DNA of 27,759 nucleotides from BPIH01 sp042408925 (GCA_042408925.1 JBHOQO010000089.1:1-27759), one strand, 5' to 3'; positions 7,800-15,808 are shown, counted from the stretch's first letter. A program made the numbers and translations. Notes: a model not told the origin generated them from the sequence alone.

Positions 7800-8566
7800 A
7801 GCGCTCCTGGTACCTCCACGTGAGCTCCGGCGACGTCGGTCAGGCGGCAATCCTCGTCGGCGACCCAGCACGGGCCGAGCTATTCGCAGGCCGGCTCACA
7901 GATGTTCGGCCGGTATCCGACCAGCGAGGCCTGCGCACGCTGACCGGGTTCTTCCATGGCGTGGGGATCACGGTCAGCGCATTCGGCATGGGCGCACCGA
8001 TCGCCGCGATCGTGCTCGAGGAGCTTGTCGAGCAAGGCGCGACAGTCGTCCTGAGGGCAGGCACGGCCATGAGCCTCATGCCTGAGGTAACGCTTGGCAC
8101 GTTTGTCGTTGCTCAGGCAGGGTTCCGCGGTGAGGGAACGTCGTTGACCTACGCCCCGCTGGGCTATCCAGCCGTCGCCGATCTCGGACTCACGACGATC
8201 GTTGCCGACGAACTCGCCCGCAGGAATCTGCCCCACGCCATCGGGCTGGTCGCCTCGCTCGACGGGTTCTTCACCGAGATGCTCGCTCGGCGACCGGACC
8301 GGGTCGCCCGCGTCACTGCCCGGCTCGATGAGCTTCGCGAGCTCAATGTTCTCGGAGTCGACATGGAGACGGCCGCTCTGCTCGTCGCTGGCCCTCGGCT
8401 GGGGATCGCGGTCGGTGCGGTCTGCCTCATCACCGTCGACGGCCGGGACGGCCGAGCGCTGGACGATACGGCCCGCGAAGCTCGCGAGCGTGAGCTGGTC
8501 GAGGTCGCCCTTCACTCCGTCGCCAAGCACGTACACCAAGTTCGGCCCGACATACGGAGGTTGTGA
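7796..8566 (+). CDS. Nucleoside phosphorylase (PNP/UDP family)
   Basis: A 256-residue member of the PNP_UDP_1 family. Visible landmarks are the phosphate-binding VGDPAR (21-26), the LRAGTAM segment (86-92, equivalent to R-x-G-T/S in uridine and hexameric purine phosphorylases) and VDMETAALLVAG (188-199), matching the ribose-contacting E-M-E-x-A motif. It should split a nucleoside with phosphate into base and pentose-1-phosphate in the cytoplasm. The Asp used to protonate purines in DeoD-type enzymes is not obvious, so uridine-like or unusual specificity is possible. The ATG at 7796 overlaps the kinase stop by 4 bases. It is the strongest functional anchor for calling the operon nucleoside-related. 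Confidence 0.9.
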   Translation: MKRSWYLHVSSGDVGQAAILVGDPARAELFAGRLTDVRPVSDQRGLRTLTGFFHGVGITVSAFGMGAPIAAIVLEELVEQGATVVLRAGTAMSLMPEVTLGTFVVAQAGFRGEGTSLTYAPLGYPAVADLGLTTIVADELARRNLPHAIGLVASLDGFFTEMLARRPDRVARVTARLDELRELNVLGVDMETAALLVAGPRLGIAVGAVCLITVDGRDGRALDDTAREARERELVEVALHSVAKHVHQVRPDIRRL

Positions 8567-9321
8567 TGATCGAGTACTTCAACCAGGCGACCACGCTCCT
8601 CGCCCGTCTGCGCGAGACGCAGACGGGCGCGATCCGCGCCGCGGCAGAGCAGTGCGCGTCGAGCATCGGTGCTGGCAAGCTCGTCCACCTGTTCGGGACG
8701 GGTCACGGGAGCTTCCCGGCCCTCGAGGCGTTCCCGCGGAGCGGAAGCATCGTCGGCTTCCATCCGATCGCGGAGCTCCCGATCTCGCTCTTGCATCACG
8801 TCTTTGGCGACATGGGCGTCGCCCAGTATCGGTACCTCCACCGTCAGGAGGGCTACGGCCGAGCGATCCTCGACAGCCACCGGCTCGACCCCGCCGACAC
8901 CCTCGTTCTGTTCAGCCACTCGGGGATCAACGCGGTCATCCTCGACATGGCGCTCGAGGCGAAGGCGCGCGGGCTCGCTGTCGTTGGGGTGACCTCGCTT
9001 CCGCACTCGTCGGCCGTCGCGCCGCGCCATTCTTCAGGCAAGCATCTCTACGAGGTCGCCGACATCGTCATCGACACCGGAGCCCCGCTTGGCGACGCGT
9101 GCGTCCGGCTCGAGGGGATCGACGATCCGGTCGGCCCCGTGAGCTCGATGCTCGTCATGGCGATCGTCGATGCGCTGATCGCCGAGACGGCAAAAGTGCT
9201 CCTGGAGCGCGGGATCACCCCGCACGTCGAGGTAAACCTCAACCTGCCACGGGAGACGTCGGCCCGGGCCCACAACGACGCCGGTTACGCCGAACTCTGG
9301 CGTCGGCTCGCCTCACGATGA
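8566..9321 (+). CDS. SIS-domain protein of the COG4821/UPF0309 type
   Basis: A 251-residue protein with a SIS (sugar isomerase) phosphosugar-binding fold. HLFGTGHGSF (41-50) and LVLFSHSGINAVILDMAL (113-130) are the two phosphosugar-binding loops, and VVGVTSLPHS follows as in other SIS proteins. The overall pattern resembles the uncharacterised COG4821/UPF0309 group rather than GlmS or gluconate-type isomerases. Because the upstream phosphorylase would release a pentose-1-phosphate, a role in isomerising or handling that product is a testable inference. I prefer the ATG at 8566 (TGATG, 1-base overlap) because GGAGG ends 5 bases before it; the GTG at 8563 is too close to that site. Confidence 0.85.
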   Translation: MIEYFNQATTLLARLRETQTGAIRAAAEQCASSIGAGKLVHLFGTGHGSFPALEAFPRSGSIVGFHPIAELPISLLHHVFGDMGVAQYRYLHRQEGYGRAILDSHRLDPADTLVLFSHSGINAVILDMALEAKARGLAVVGVTSLPHSSAVAPRHSSGKHLYEVADIVIDTGAPLGDACVRLEGIDDPVGPVSSMLVMAIVDALIAETAKVLLERGITPHVEVNLNLPRETSARAHNDAGYAELWRRLASR

Positions 9322-10817
9322 GCGCCTCCGGCGCGGTCGGGGGGACAAATGCCTCAGCGGCCGGTCAGGCCGATCTGAGCGCAGACCTGTTCATCGCCGG
9401 TCGCTGGGTCCCATCCTCGACCGGCGAGCGGCGGGTCGTTACCGACCCCGCAAGCGGTGAGCCCATCGGTGAGGTCGCCTGGGGCGGAGTCGCCGATGCC
9501 GAACGGGCGCTTGAGGCGGCGACGGCGGCGTTCCCGGTCTGGTCGCGCACCCCGGCGACTCAGCGAGCGGCGATCCTCCGCCGGGCCGCGGTCCTCGTCC
9601 GCGAGAAGCGCGAGGAGATCGCGACCGCTCTCACACGGGAGCAGGGCAAACCGCTGGCGGACAGTCGCAAGGAGATCGACTTCGCTGTCCGGGTCCTCGA
9701 CTACTACGCGGATCTCGCCCCCCACCGCTCGGGCGAGTGGCGCCCGACTGCCGACCCTGCCCTGCGCAGTCTCGTCGTCCGTGAGCCGGTCGGCGTCGTC
9801 GCGGCGATCGTGCCCTGGAACTATCCCGTCGACCTCTTCGCCTGGAAGGTGGGTCCGGCTCTCGCCGCAGGCTGCACGGTCGTCGCGAAACCCGCGTCAG
9901 TGACCCCCCTGGCGACGGCGCTCGTCGTCCGTTGTTTTGCGGAGGCCGGGCTGCCGGACGGCGTTCTCAACTACGTCGTCGGACCCGCCGGGACGCTTGG
10001 CGAGACGCTGGTCACGGACCCCCGCTCACGGCTCATCGCCCTGACGGGCTCGACCGAGACGGGTCGCCGGGTGATGGCGCTGGCCGCCGCCCACGTCAAG
10101 CGGCTCAACCTCGAGCTCGGCGGGCACGCCCCGTTCATCGTCCTGGAGGACGCCGATCTCGACACGGTCGTGCCGGCGGCGCTGCGGCGAAGCTTTTCGA
10201 ACATGGGCCAGATCTGCATCGCGGTGAAGCGCCTGTTTGTCCACCGTCGGCTGGTTGACGAGTTTGCCGAGCGGCTTGCCGATGCGACCGCGGGCCTCCG
10301 GATCGGGCATGGGCTCGACGCCTCGAGCGAGTACGGCCCGCTGATCGACGACGCTGCCGTACGACGAACCGAGGCGGCGGTCGCCGACGCGCTCGGCCGC
10401 GGCGCCCGCCTCTTGGCTGGCGGCCGCCGGCCCGACGGCGATCGGTACGAGCGCGGTTCCTTCTACCTGCCAACGGTTCTGCGGGACGTGCCCGACGAGG
10501 CGGTGGCGATGCGGGAAGAAACGTTCGGCCCACTCGCCCCGATCACGGCATGGGACTCGCTCGACGAGGTCGCCGCCAGGGCGAACGCGACCCCGTACGG
10601 GCTCGCGGCGTACATCTATGGCCGGGACCTGGGCCGGGCCTTCGCGCTCGCCGAGCGGCTCGAGTTCGGGGGCGTCGGGATCAACGTGAACGACGTCACC
10701 GAGCTCGAGGCACCCTTCGGCGGGTTCAAGGAGAGCGGGATCGGCCGCGAGCTCGGGCCCGAGGGCCTCGAGGCGTACCTAGAGCCGAAGCACATCCGGA
10801 TCCGGCTCGGGGAGTGA
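9318..10817 (+). CDS. NAD(P)+-dependent aldehyde dehydrogenase
   Basis: A 499-residue aldehyde dehydrogenase of normal length. Catalytic Cys300 lies in FSNMGQICIAVKR, general base Glu266 in LELGGHAPF, oxyanion Asn168 in PWNYP, cofactor-contacting Lys191 in AKPAS, the Rossmann turn GSTETG is at 244-249, and Glu401 sits in EETFGP. The core resembles succinate-semialdehyde/lactaldehyde-type enzymes, but substrate cannot be fixed. In a nucleoside pathway it could oxidise an aldehyde released from sugar breakdown (for example acetaldehyde from deoxyribose-5-phosphate), though no aldolase gene is present. It overlaps the SIS gene by 4 bases and is last in the operon. No convincing terminator is seen in the 20 bases before the convergent toxin remnant. 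Confidence 0.92.
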   Translation: MSASGAVGGTNASAAGQADLSADLFIAGRWVPSSTGERRVVTDPASGEPIGEVAWGGVADAERALEAATAAFPVWSRTPATQRAAILRRAAVLVREKREEIATALTREQGKPLADSRKEIDFAVRVLDYYADLAPHRSGEWRPTADPALRSLVVREPVGVVAAIVPWNYPVDLFAWKVGPALAAGCTVVAKPASVTPLATALVVRCFAEAGLPDGVLNYVVGPAGTLGETLVTDPRSRLIALTGSTETGRRVMALAAAHVKRLNLELGGHAPFIVLEDADLDTVVPAALRRSFSNMGQICIAVKRLFVHRRLVDEFAERLADATAGLRIGHGLDASSEYGPLIDDAAVRRTEAAVADALGRGARLLAGGRRPDGDRYERGSFYLPTVLRDVPDEAVAMREETFGPLAPITAWDSLDEVAARANATPYGLAAYIYGRDLGRAFALAERLEFGGVGINVNDVTELEAPFGGFKESGIGRELGPEGLEAYLEPKHIRIRLGE

Positions 10818-10837
10818 ACGAGCCCGGCGGGCCCGGA

Positions 10838-11089
10838 TCACTGTCGGGGTCGTTGCCACTGGGGGACCATGGGTCCTCGAACCATGGCCTCGGCGAGCGC
10901 GCGGCCTCGCGCCGGATCGCGGAGGCGTCGGGCGAGGGCACAGGCCACGTCCAGGCGGGCGATGGCCGGGAGGCTGACGGGCAGGCGCCGCTCCGCGACC
11001 GTGGCAAGGAACGCGCGACTCGGCCCGGCCAGGGCGTCGGCGGCATCGGCGGCAGCCGCCCAGACGCTGGCGTCGATGACGAGCGTCAC
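10838..11089 (-). pseudogene. Truncated VapC-like PIN-domain toxin
   Basis: Starting at a GTG at 11089 that overlaps the antitoxin stop (GTGA), the frame encodes only 83 residues, against roughly 125-140 for VapC toxins. The N-terminal PIN core is clear: VTLVIDASVW with metal-binding Asp6, then IARLDVACALARRLRD, where Asp47 stands in place of the usual Glu. After RGPMVP the sequence turns to QWQRPRQ and stops, so the second half with the remaining acidic residues is absent. The aldehyde dehydrogenase ends only 20 bases beyond, leaving no room for it. The RNase is probably inactive. This could be a deletion product; a very short functional PIN is less likely. Confidence 0.72.
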
Positions 11090-11349
11090 GTCCGGTCGAG
11101 TCGATGGCGGGCCTCGGCCACCAACTCGCGGGTGGTCGGGCCGGCTGGGGCCGAGGAGATCGCGGCATCGGCCAGCGCCAGCCACTCGCGGAGCCAGGCG
11201 TCCGGGTCTCCTCCTTCTTCGGCCAGCGGCTCGGCCAGCCAGCGGCGGTACAGCTCGATGGTCACCTCGCGGACGGGCTTGCCGAGGAGGGCACTCCGTG
11301 CCTTCACGCGTCGGTAGAGCTCGTCGGGGATCTCGATCGTCGCCTTCAT
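11086..11349 (-). CDS. VapB-like ribbon-helix-helix antitoxin
   Basis: An 87-residue protein starting MKATIEIPDELYRRVKARSA, the beta-strand plus helix of a ribbon-helix-helix DNA-binding domain (about residues 1-45), followed by an acidic, helical C-terminal tail of the kind that wraps the toxin. It sits directly upstream of the truncated PIN gene and overlaps it by 4 bases, the standard vapB-vapC order. The ATG at 11349 is preferred over one 12 codons upstream because the domain begins exactly there. The AT-rich island just upstream contains GTATT twice (around 11362-11375), a possible promoter/operator site. Confidence 0.8.
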   Translation of the reverse strand: MKATIEIPDELYRRVKARSALLGKPVREVTIELYRRWLAEPLAEEGGDPDAWLREWLALADAAISSAPAGPTTRELVAEARHRLDRT

Positions 11350-11439
11350 GCGTCTAGGCCTACCGTATTTCTGTATTGCCGCCACCGGGCGCTGGGGTTG
11401 CTCGTTCTCCTGGCGGTCGCTCGAGCGACGCGGCTTTGC

Positions 11440-11523
11440 CCCTCCGCAGCCGGGCGTCCCCCCAGTCGGCCGCCCTCCGCAGCCGGGCGCCCTCCGCAGC
11501 CGGGCGCCCTCCTCAGCCGGGCG
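11440..11523. repeat. 17-bp tandem repeat array
   Basis: The unit CCCTCCGCAGCCGGGCG occurs at 11440-11456, 11473-11489 and 11490-11506, with a near copy (one change) at 11507-11523 and a degenerate 16-base copy at 11457-11472. The last unit runs over the stop codon and final residues of the minus-strand reductase gene. Copy number is likely to vary between strains. Confidence 0.85.
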
Positions 11524-12073
11524 CTCGCCGGTAGTGGAGGGCGACCGTGCCGTTGCCGAGCGGCGTCGCCGAGACGAGCTCGAGGCGTCGTGGGTCGGCC
11601 AATCCGCCCTCGTACAGGTACGGGCCGTGCCCGGCGATCCGAGGGTGGACGAGGAACCGGTACTCGTCGATCAGCCCCAGCCGGTCCAGCTCGACCGCGA
11701 GCTTGCCCCTTCCCAGGAGCACGCCCGCCGGCGTCGCGTCCTTCAGCATCTGCACGGCCGTGCCGAGGTCGCCGACGAGGTGGTGGCTGTTCGCCCACGC
11801 GAAGTCCGTTCGCGTCGACGACACGACGTACTTCGGCTTGGCCTCGAGCTTTACGGCCCATGCCCGAAGCGACGGCGGCACCGCTACGTCGCCGCGGGCA
11901 ACCGCCGGCCAGAAGTCTTCCATCAGTTCGTAGGTGACGCGGCCCCAGAGCATCGCCCCTGCCTCGTCCAGGAGGCGGGTGAAGAAGGCATGCGTCTCGT
12001 CGTCGGCGATGCCCTCCCGGTGGTCGACACAGCCGTCGAGGGTGAGGTTCAGGCTGAAGGTCAGGCGGCCCAT
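11513..12073 (-). CDS. Dihydrofolate reductase/RibD C-terminal-like reductase
   Basis: A 186-residue protein of the RibD_C/dihydrofolate reductase family. It opens with MGRLTFSLNLTLDGCVD, the first strand and substrate loop, has MLWGRVTYELM as the first NADPH-contacting segment and GVLLGRGKLAVELDRLGLIDEYRFLV-type helix-strand near residues 117-142. Such stand-alone proteins are NADPH-dependent reductases of mostly unknown substrate and are not proven folate enzymes. No Shine-Dalgarno is visible before the ATG at 12073. Its C-terminal codons lie in the last unit of the 17-bp repeat array, so the end (RRAPG) may have been set by repeat expansion. Confidence 0.85.
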   Translation of the reverse strand: MGRLTFSLNLTLDGCVDHREGIADDETHAFFTRLLDEAGAMLWGRVTYELMEDFWPAVARGDVAVPPSLRAWAVKLEAKPKYVVSSTRTDFAWANSHHLVGDLGTAVQMLKDATPAGVLLGRGKLAVELDRLGLIDEYRFLVHPRIAGHGPYLYEGGLADPRRLELVSATPLGNGTVALHYRRAPG

Positions 12074-12253
12074 GGCCGTGAGGCTACGCCGGTGTCGGGC
12101 GACCGCCGATCGGCCATCGAATTCAGGCGTACCTCGCCGCGGTCACGCCGGCCGGGTCGGCGGCGCACTCCGGAGAACACCCCTCCCTCCCGCCCCCGCT
12201 CTCCGCTACCGTTCGTCCCCGTCGGATCCAGCACCCCGGAGGTGGACCCAGCG

Positions 12254-13558
12254 ATGACGGACGAGCGCCTGACCATCCTCTTCATGCCCGAGAGCGCCTA
12301 CGGGCCGACGAACAACTGCGTCGGGATCGGCAAGGTCCTCGAGCGGCGCGGCCACCGCGTCGTCTTCGCCGCCGAAGCCTCCTGGAAGGGCCGCCTCGAA
12401 CCCCTGGGCTTCGAAGAGGACCTCGTCGACCTCGCCCCGCCGCCGGAAGGGGAGCAGGACGCCGGCCAGTTCTGGACCGACTTCATCACCGAGACCGCCC
12501 CCGAGTTCCGCAAGCCGACGATCGAGCAGCTCGAGACGTTCATCCGGCCCGTCTGGCAATCGCTCATCGACGGCGCCCGCTACTGCGAGCCGCAGCTCCG
12601 CGAGATCCTCGACCGGGTCCGGCCCGACGTCATCGTCGAGGACAACGTCTGTGTCTTCCCGGCCCTCGTCACCCACGGGGCGCCCTGGGTCCGGATCGTC
12701 TCCTGCAACCCGCTCGAGATCAAGGACCCGGCCCTGCCGCCGGTCTTCAGCGGCTACCCGACCGACGATCGGACGGGCTGGGCCGAGTTTCGGGCCGAGT
12801 ACGAGCGGACCCACCGGGAGCTCTGGGAGGCGACGAACGCCTTCGTCGTCGAGGCCGGGGCGCCGCCGCTCCCGGATCTGGAGTTCATCCACGAATCCCC
12901 CTACCTCAATCTCTACCTCTACCCTGAGGTCGCCGACTACCGCCGCTCGCGGCCGCTGGGGCCCACCTGGCAGCGGCTCGATTCGAGCGTCCGGGAGACC
13001 GAGGCGCCGTTTGAGATCCCCGAGCACCTGCGCGAGGGCGACGGCGCCCTCATCTACCTCTCCCTCGGCTCGCTCGGGTCGGCCGACGTCGAGCTCATGC
13101 GGCGGCTCGTCGAGGTCCTCGCTCGGACGCCCCACCGCTACATCGTCTCGAAGGGCCCGCGGGCCGCCGAGTTCGAGCTGGCCGACAACATGTGGGGCGA
13201 GGCGCGGGTCCCGCAGACGTCGATCATCCCGCTCGTCGACCTCGTCATCACCCACGGCGGGAACAACACGACGACGGAGGCGTTCCACTTCGGCAAGCCG
13301 ATGATCGTCCTGCCGCTCTTCTGGGATCAGTACGACAACGCGCAGCGGGTCGCCGAGCTGGGGTTCGGGGTCCGGCTCGACCCGTATCGGTTCGAGGACG
13401 AGGAGCTCTCGGGGGCGATCGAGCGGCTCCTTCGCGATCGGGGGCTCCGGGAGCGGCTGGCGTGGGCGGGGGAGGTGATCCGGCAGCGGGACGGGAAGTC
13501 GAAGGCGGCGGACCTCATCGAGGCGCTCGGCCGGCGCCACCGGGCGGGGTTGGCCTGA
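12254..13558 (+). CDS. GT1-family (MGT/UGT-like) glycosyltransferase
   Basis: A 434-residue GT-B glycosyltransferase. The N-terminal domain (LTILFMPESAYGPTNNCVG then RRGHRVVFAAE) is the acceptor half; the C-terminal domain carries the donor-binding signature ITHGGNNTTTEAFHFGKPMI followed by LPLFWDQYDNAQRV, equivalent to the HGG and P-x-x-x-D-Q motifs of MGT/UGT enzymes. It should transfer a sugar from a nucleotide donor to a small molecule or lipid. The ATG at 12254 is 11 bases after GGAGG within GGAGGTGG. It is convergent with the membrane mannosyltransferase, 43 bases apart. Donor and acceptor are unknown. Confidence 0.9.
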   Translation: MTDERLTILFMPESAYGPTNNCVGIGKVLERRGHRVVFAAEASWKGRLEPLGFEEDLVDLAPPPEGEQDAGQFWTDFITETAPEFRKPTIEQLETFIRPVWQSLIDGARYCEPQLREILDRVRPDVIVEDNVCVFPALVTHGAPWVRIVSCNPLEIKDPALPPVFSGYPTDDRTGWAEFRAEYERTHRELWEATNAFVVEAGAPPLPDLEFIHESPYLNLYLYPEVADYRRSRPLGPTWQRLDSSVRETEAPFEIPEHLREGDGALIYLSLGSLGSADVELMRRLVEVLARTPHRYIVSKGPRAAEFELADNMWGEARVPQTSIIPLVDLVITHGGNNTTTEAFHFGKPMIVLPLFWDQYDNAQRVAELGFGVRLDPYRFEDEELSGAIERLLRDRGLRERLAWAGEVIRQRDGKSKAADLIEALGRRHRAGLA

Positions 13559-13601
13559 CGGGGTGGACGGGGCGGAGCGGCTGCGCGGTCCTCGCTGACG
13601 C

Positions 13602-14672
13602 TCACGGCGCCACCCCGCGCGGGGCCGCCAGCAGGACGGCCATGGCGAAGGCGATCTGGGCGAGGGCGAAGAGGACGGCCACGACCCAGACGAGTCGGCG
13701 GTCGAACCGCTCGGCGAGGAGGGCCAGCCCGGCGAAGGCGGGGAAGGCCGAGAGGGCGTAGCGGGGCATCGAGTTGACGGTGCCGCCGGGGAGGAGCGAG
13801 AGCGCCAGCACGGTCAGGGCGAAGACGGCCAGCTCGCGGTCCCGTCGGACGAGGGCGAGGGCGCCCACGGCCACGAGGGCGATGAAGCCGAGCCAGGCCG
13901 CTCGAGGGAGGTTCGGGTTCCGGAGGGCCACGACGATGCGGGTCAGGCCGCTGCCGCCGTGGGCCCATGACGGTGACCCGAGGAGAAAGCCGGTGAGCTG
14001 CTGGGTCAGGACGGCGATGAAGCCCCACCAGATGGCGAAGGCGAGGCATCCCGCGGCGGCCGCCGCGAGGGCGACGGCGCGCGCCCGTCCCCGGGTCGGC
14101 GCCGCTCGGACGAGGGCCGACGCCACGAGGCCGGCCCCGGCGATCCTCGTGAACATCGCCAGGGCGACGGCGGGGATCCGCCGGCGAGACTCGGGCGGGG
14201 CGTAGAAGTAGGCCCCGGCCGCCAGGAGGAAGAGCGGCTCGGAGTACGGCAACGAGAAGACGTAGGCGGACGGGGCGAAGGCGAGGAGCAGCACGGCCGC
14301 GGTGGCGATCGCGGCGCCCAGGCGATCGGCGAGGACCCGCCAGATCACGACCGCGGCGACGACGAACAGCGCGTTCGCAACGAGGGCGCCGGTCTCGGGG
14401 AGCGGGAAGACGCCGAGGCTGGCGAGCTTGATGAGGAGCGGCCAGGCGGGGAAGAAGGCGAAGTCGTGGCCGCCGTGGACGACGCCCCCGTGGTAGCCGC
14501 CCTCGGCGATCCGCAGGTACCAGGCGGCGTCCCAGACCGTAAGGAGCTCCGGGCGCATGCCGGGGAAGGAGTGCAGCACCAGGAGGACGGCCGTCGAGTA
14601 GACCCGCGAGGCGACGGCGATCCCGGCCGGCAGGAGGTACCAGGGTCGGTCTCGACGGGGGTGGCCGGCCAC
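13602..14672 (-). CDS. PIG-V-like membrane mannosyltransferase
   Basis: A 356-residue polytopic membrane protein. The extracytoplasmic motif WDAAWYLRIAEGGY near the first helix, then FFPAWPLLIKLA and FSLPYSEPLFLLAAG, is the pattern of the PIG-V/GT-C mannosyltransferases, with the first Asp being the likely catalytic base. About nine or ten hydrophobic segments follow. Such bacterial proteins use lipid-linked sugars to modify envelope lipids or proteins; the substrate is not known here. The start is uncertain: the GTG at 14672 precedes the first helix by about 13 residues, while the open frame continues upstream without family character. The gene ends in a 12-bp palindrome CCCCGCGCGGGG (13613-13624). 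Confidence 0.82.
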   Translation of the reverse strand: MAGHPRRDRPWYLLPAGIAVASRVYSTAVLLVLHSFPGMRPELLTVWDAAWYLRIAEGGYHGGVVHGGHDFAFFPAWPLLIKLASLGVFPLPETGALVANALFVVAAVVIWRVLADRLGAAIATAAVLLLAFAPSAYVFSLPYSEPLFLLAAGAYFYAPPESRRRIPAVALAMFTRIAGAGLVASALVRAAPTRGRARAVALAAAAAGCLAFAIWWGFIAVLTQQLTGFLLGSPSWAHGGSGLTRIVVALRNPNLPRAAWLGFIALVAVGALALVRRDRELAVFALTVLALSLLPGGTVNSMPRYALSAFPAFAGLALLAERFDRRLVWVVAVLFALAQIAFAMAVLLAAPRGVAP

Positions 14673-14806
14673 CGAGGTTAGCGCTGGGGGTTCGCGGCGG
14701 GATTCGACTCCGCGGTCACGCCGGGAGCATACGGCACAGTTGCCAGGGACACGGGTAACCACCCCCAGCGATTGAGCGCTCTGGTCAAGTGGAACCGGGC
14801 GGGCGG

Positions 14807-15186
14807 CTAGCGCACGGTTTTGAGCAATCGCCGACCCGCCTCGAGGAACTCCCGAGCCTGATCGATCATCCGAGCCACCTCGTCGGGCTCGATCGACACA
14901 TCGACGCCGTAGTCTCCGGTGACCCGTCGGTCGAAGGCGTCGAGGAGCCACCGGTGTACCGCGGCTCCATCTCGCCGGTCTTGACCACTCGCTCGCCGAA
15001 GGCGGCATGGACTCCGCTGTGCTTCGAGTACCGGAGGCCCTTCGCCTTGAGAACGGCCTCGGCGACGTAGAACATGGCGTAGTAGGCGCGGCCCACCGCA
15101 AATTCCGGCAAGCCTTCGGCCGCGAGGCGCTCGGCCGCCTGGATGGCTCTCGCTGCCTTGTCGAGGAGTTTGATGCTCTCGTTCAC
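14807..15186 (-). pseudogene. HEPN-domain protein (toxin partner of MNT), frameshifted
   Basis: A GTG at 15186 starts a frame (MNESIKLLDKAARAIQAAERL, FAVGRAYYAMFYVAEAVL, RYSKHSGVHAAFG) typical of COG1895-type HEPN proteins, but after about 75 residues (KTGEMEP) the family-like sequence continues in another frame: VHRWLLDAFDRRVTGDYG then EVARMIDQAREFLEAGRRL to a stop at 14807. The switch falls at about 14957-14966, consistent with a one-base loss. Joined, the product would be about 126 residues, normal for the family. It follows the nucleotidyltransferase with a GTGA overlap. HEPN proteins in such pairs are RNases held in check by the MNT enzyme. This may be a real mutation or a sequencing error. 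Confidence 0.78.
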
Positions 15187-15569
15187 GCTGGTACGGCCTC
15201 ATCGCGCACGTTGGCGAGGAAGGTCGTGCGTGCTTGCTGCCAGTCCTCTTCCCGAACAAACACGCGACTGATCGAGACGCCGTACTTCAGCGCGAGGGAC
15301 CCCACGAGTTCGCTCGTGCGATCGACCTCGGCGCCGTAGCGCTCGAAGTCGGCGAGGACGATCAGGATGTCGACATCGGACTCGGCGTCCGCCGTGCCCC
15401 GGGCGTATGACCCGTAGAGGTAGACACCGCGCAGGCGGTTCCCGTACACGCGCTCGATCTCATCGCGGAGAGCGCGGAGGAGGTCTCGAACGCGCCCGGG
15501 CACCTGACGACGCTCCTCGGGTCGCCCGCGGTGCCGCTTCGTCCCCAGCCCGACCTCGTTGGTCGTCAC
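15183..15569 (-). CDS. MNT-type nucleotidyltransferase (antitoxin-like) of an MNT/HEPN pair
   Basis: A 128-residue DNA polymerase beta-like nucleotidyltransferase. The signature G53-S54-x10-D65-V66-D67 (GSYARG...SDVDI) holds the two metal-binding Asp residues. In characterised MntA-HepT modules the MNT protein adds AMP to the HEPN RNase and silences it. The GTG at 15569 follows an excellent Shine-Dalgarno (GAGGAGGT) by about 6-7 bases, which decides the start. The HEPN gene begins inside its stop codon. The N-terminal 25 residues are basic and not part of the fold. With its partner frameshifted, its present role is unclear. Confidence 0.87.
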   Translation of the reverse strand: MTTNEVGLGTKRHRGRPEERRQVPGRVRDLLRALRDEIERVYGNRLRGVYLYGSYARGTADAESDVDILIVLADFERYGAEVDRTSELVGSLALKYGVSISRVFVREEDWQQARTTFLANVRDEAVPA

Positions 15570-15761
15570 TGCTCACCTCCTCGGGGCCGGTTCGTGCTCC
15601 ATGCTCGCGGCAGAGGCCGGTCGCTGCCAGGCAGCACTGTCAGCCGGCGCCAGCCCAGTGGCCCCGCGCCCACTCACGGCATGATAGGGCGGAGCGGATC
15701 GAGGGATACGACCGCACCACCCGAGCGATCGAGGGCTCGAGGGGGCCGCCGTGCCGGCGCG

Positions 15762-15783
15762 TTGCACTTATTGCGATTATGAT
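15762..15783 (+). promoter_or_regulatory. AT-rich promoter/operator-like island before the HTH gene
   Basis: An AT-rich stretch in otherwise GC-rich DNA holds two adjacent nonamers, TTGCACTTA (15762-15770) and TTGCGATTA (15771-15779), and a -10-like TATGAT (15778-15783). It ends about 25 bases before the HTH start. No good -35 lies at the right distance. Tandem half-sites are consistent with autoregulation by the downstream protein, which is inferred. Confidence 0.35.
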
Positions 15784-15808
15784 GCGCCCTGGAAAGGAGG
15801 CGAACCCA

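Noticed and set aside
11440..11523. CRISPR array
   Set aside because: The units are 17 bp and directly adjacent with no unique spacers, and there is no cas gene in the window.
12206..13540. 444-codon minus-strand frame opposite the glycosyltransferase
   Set aside because: Low-complexity Arg/Asp/Leu sequence; the plus strand carries the GT1 signature.
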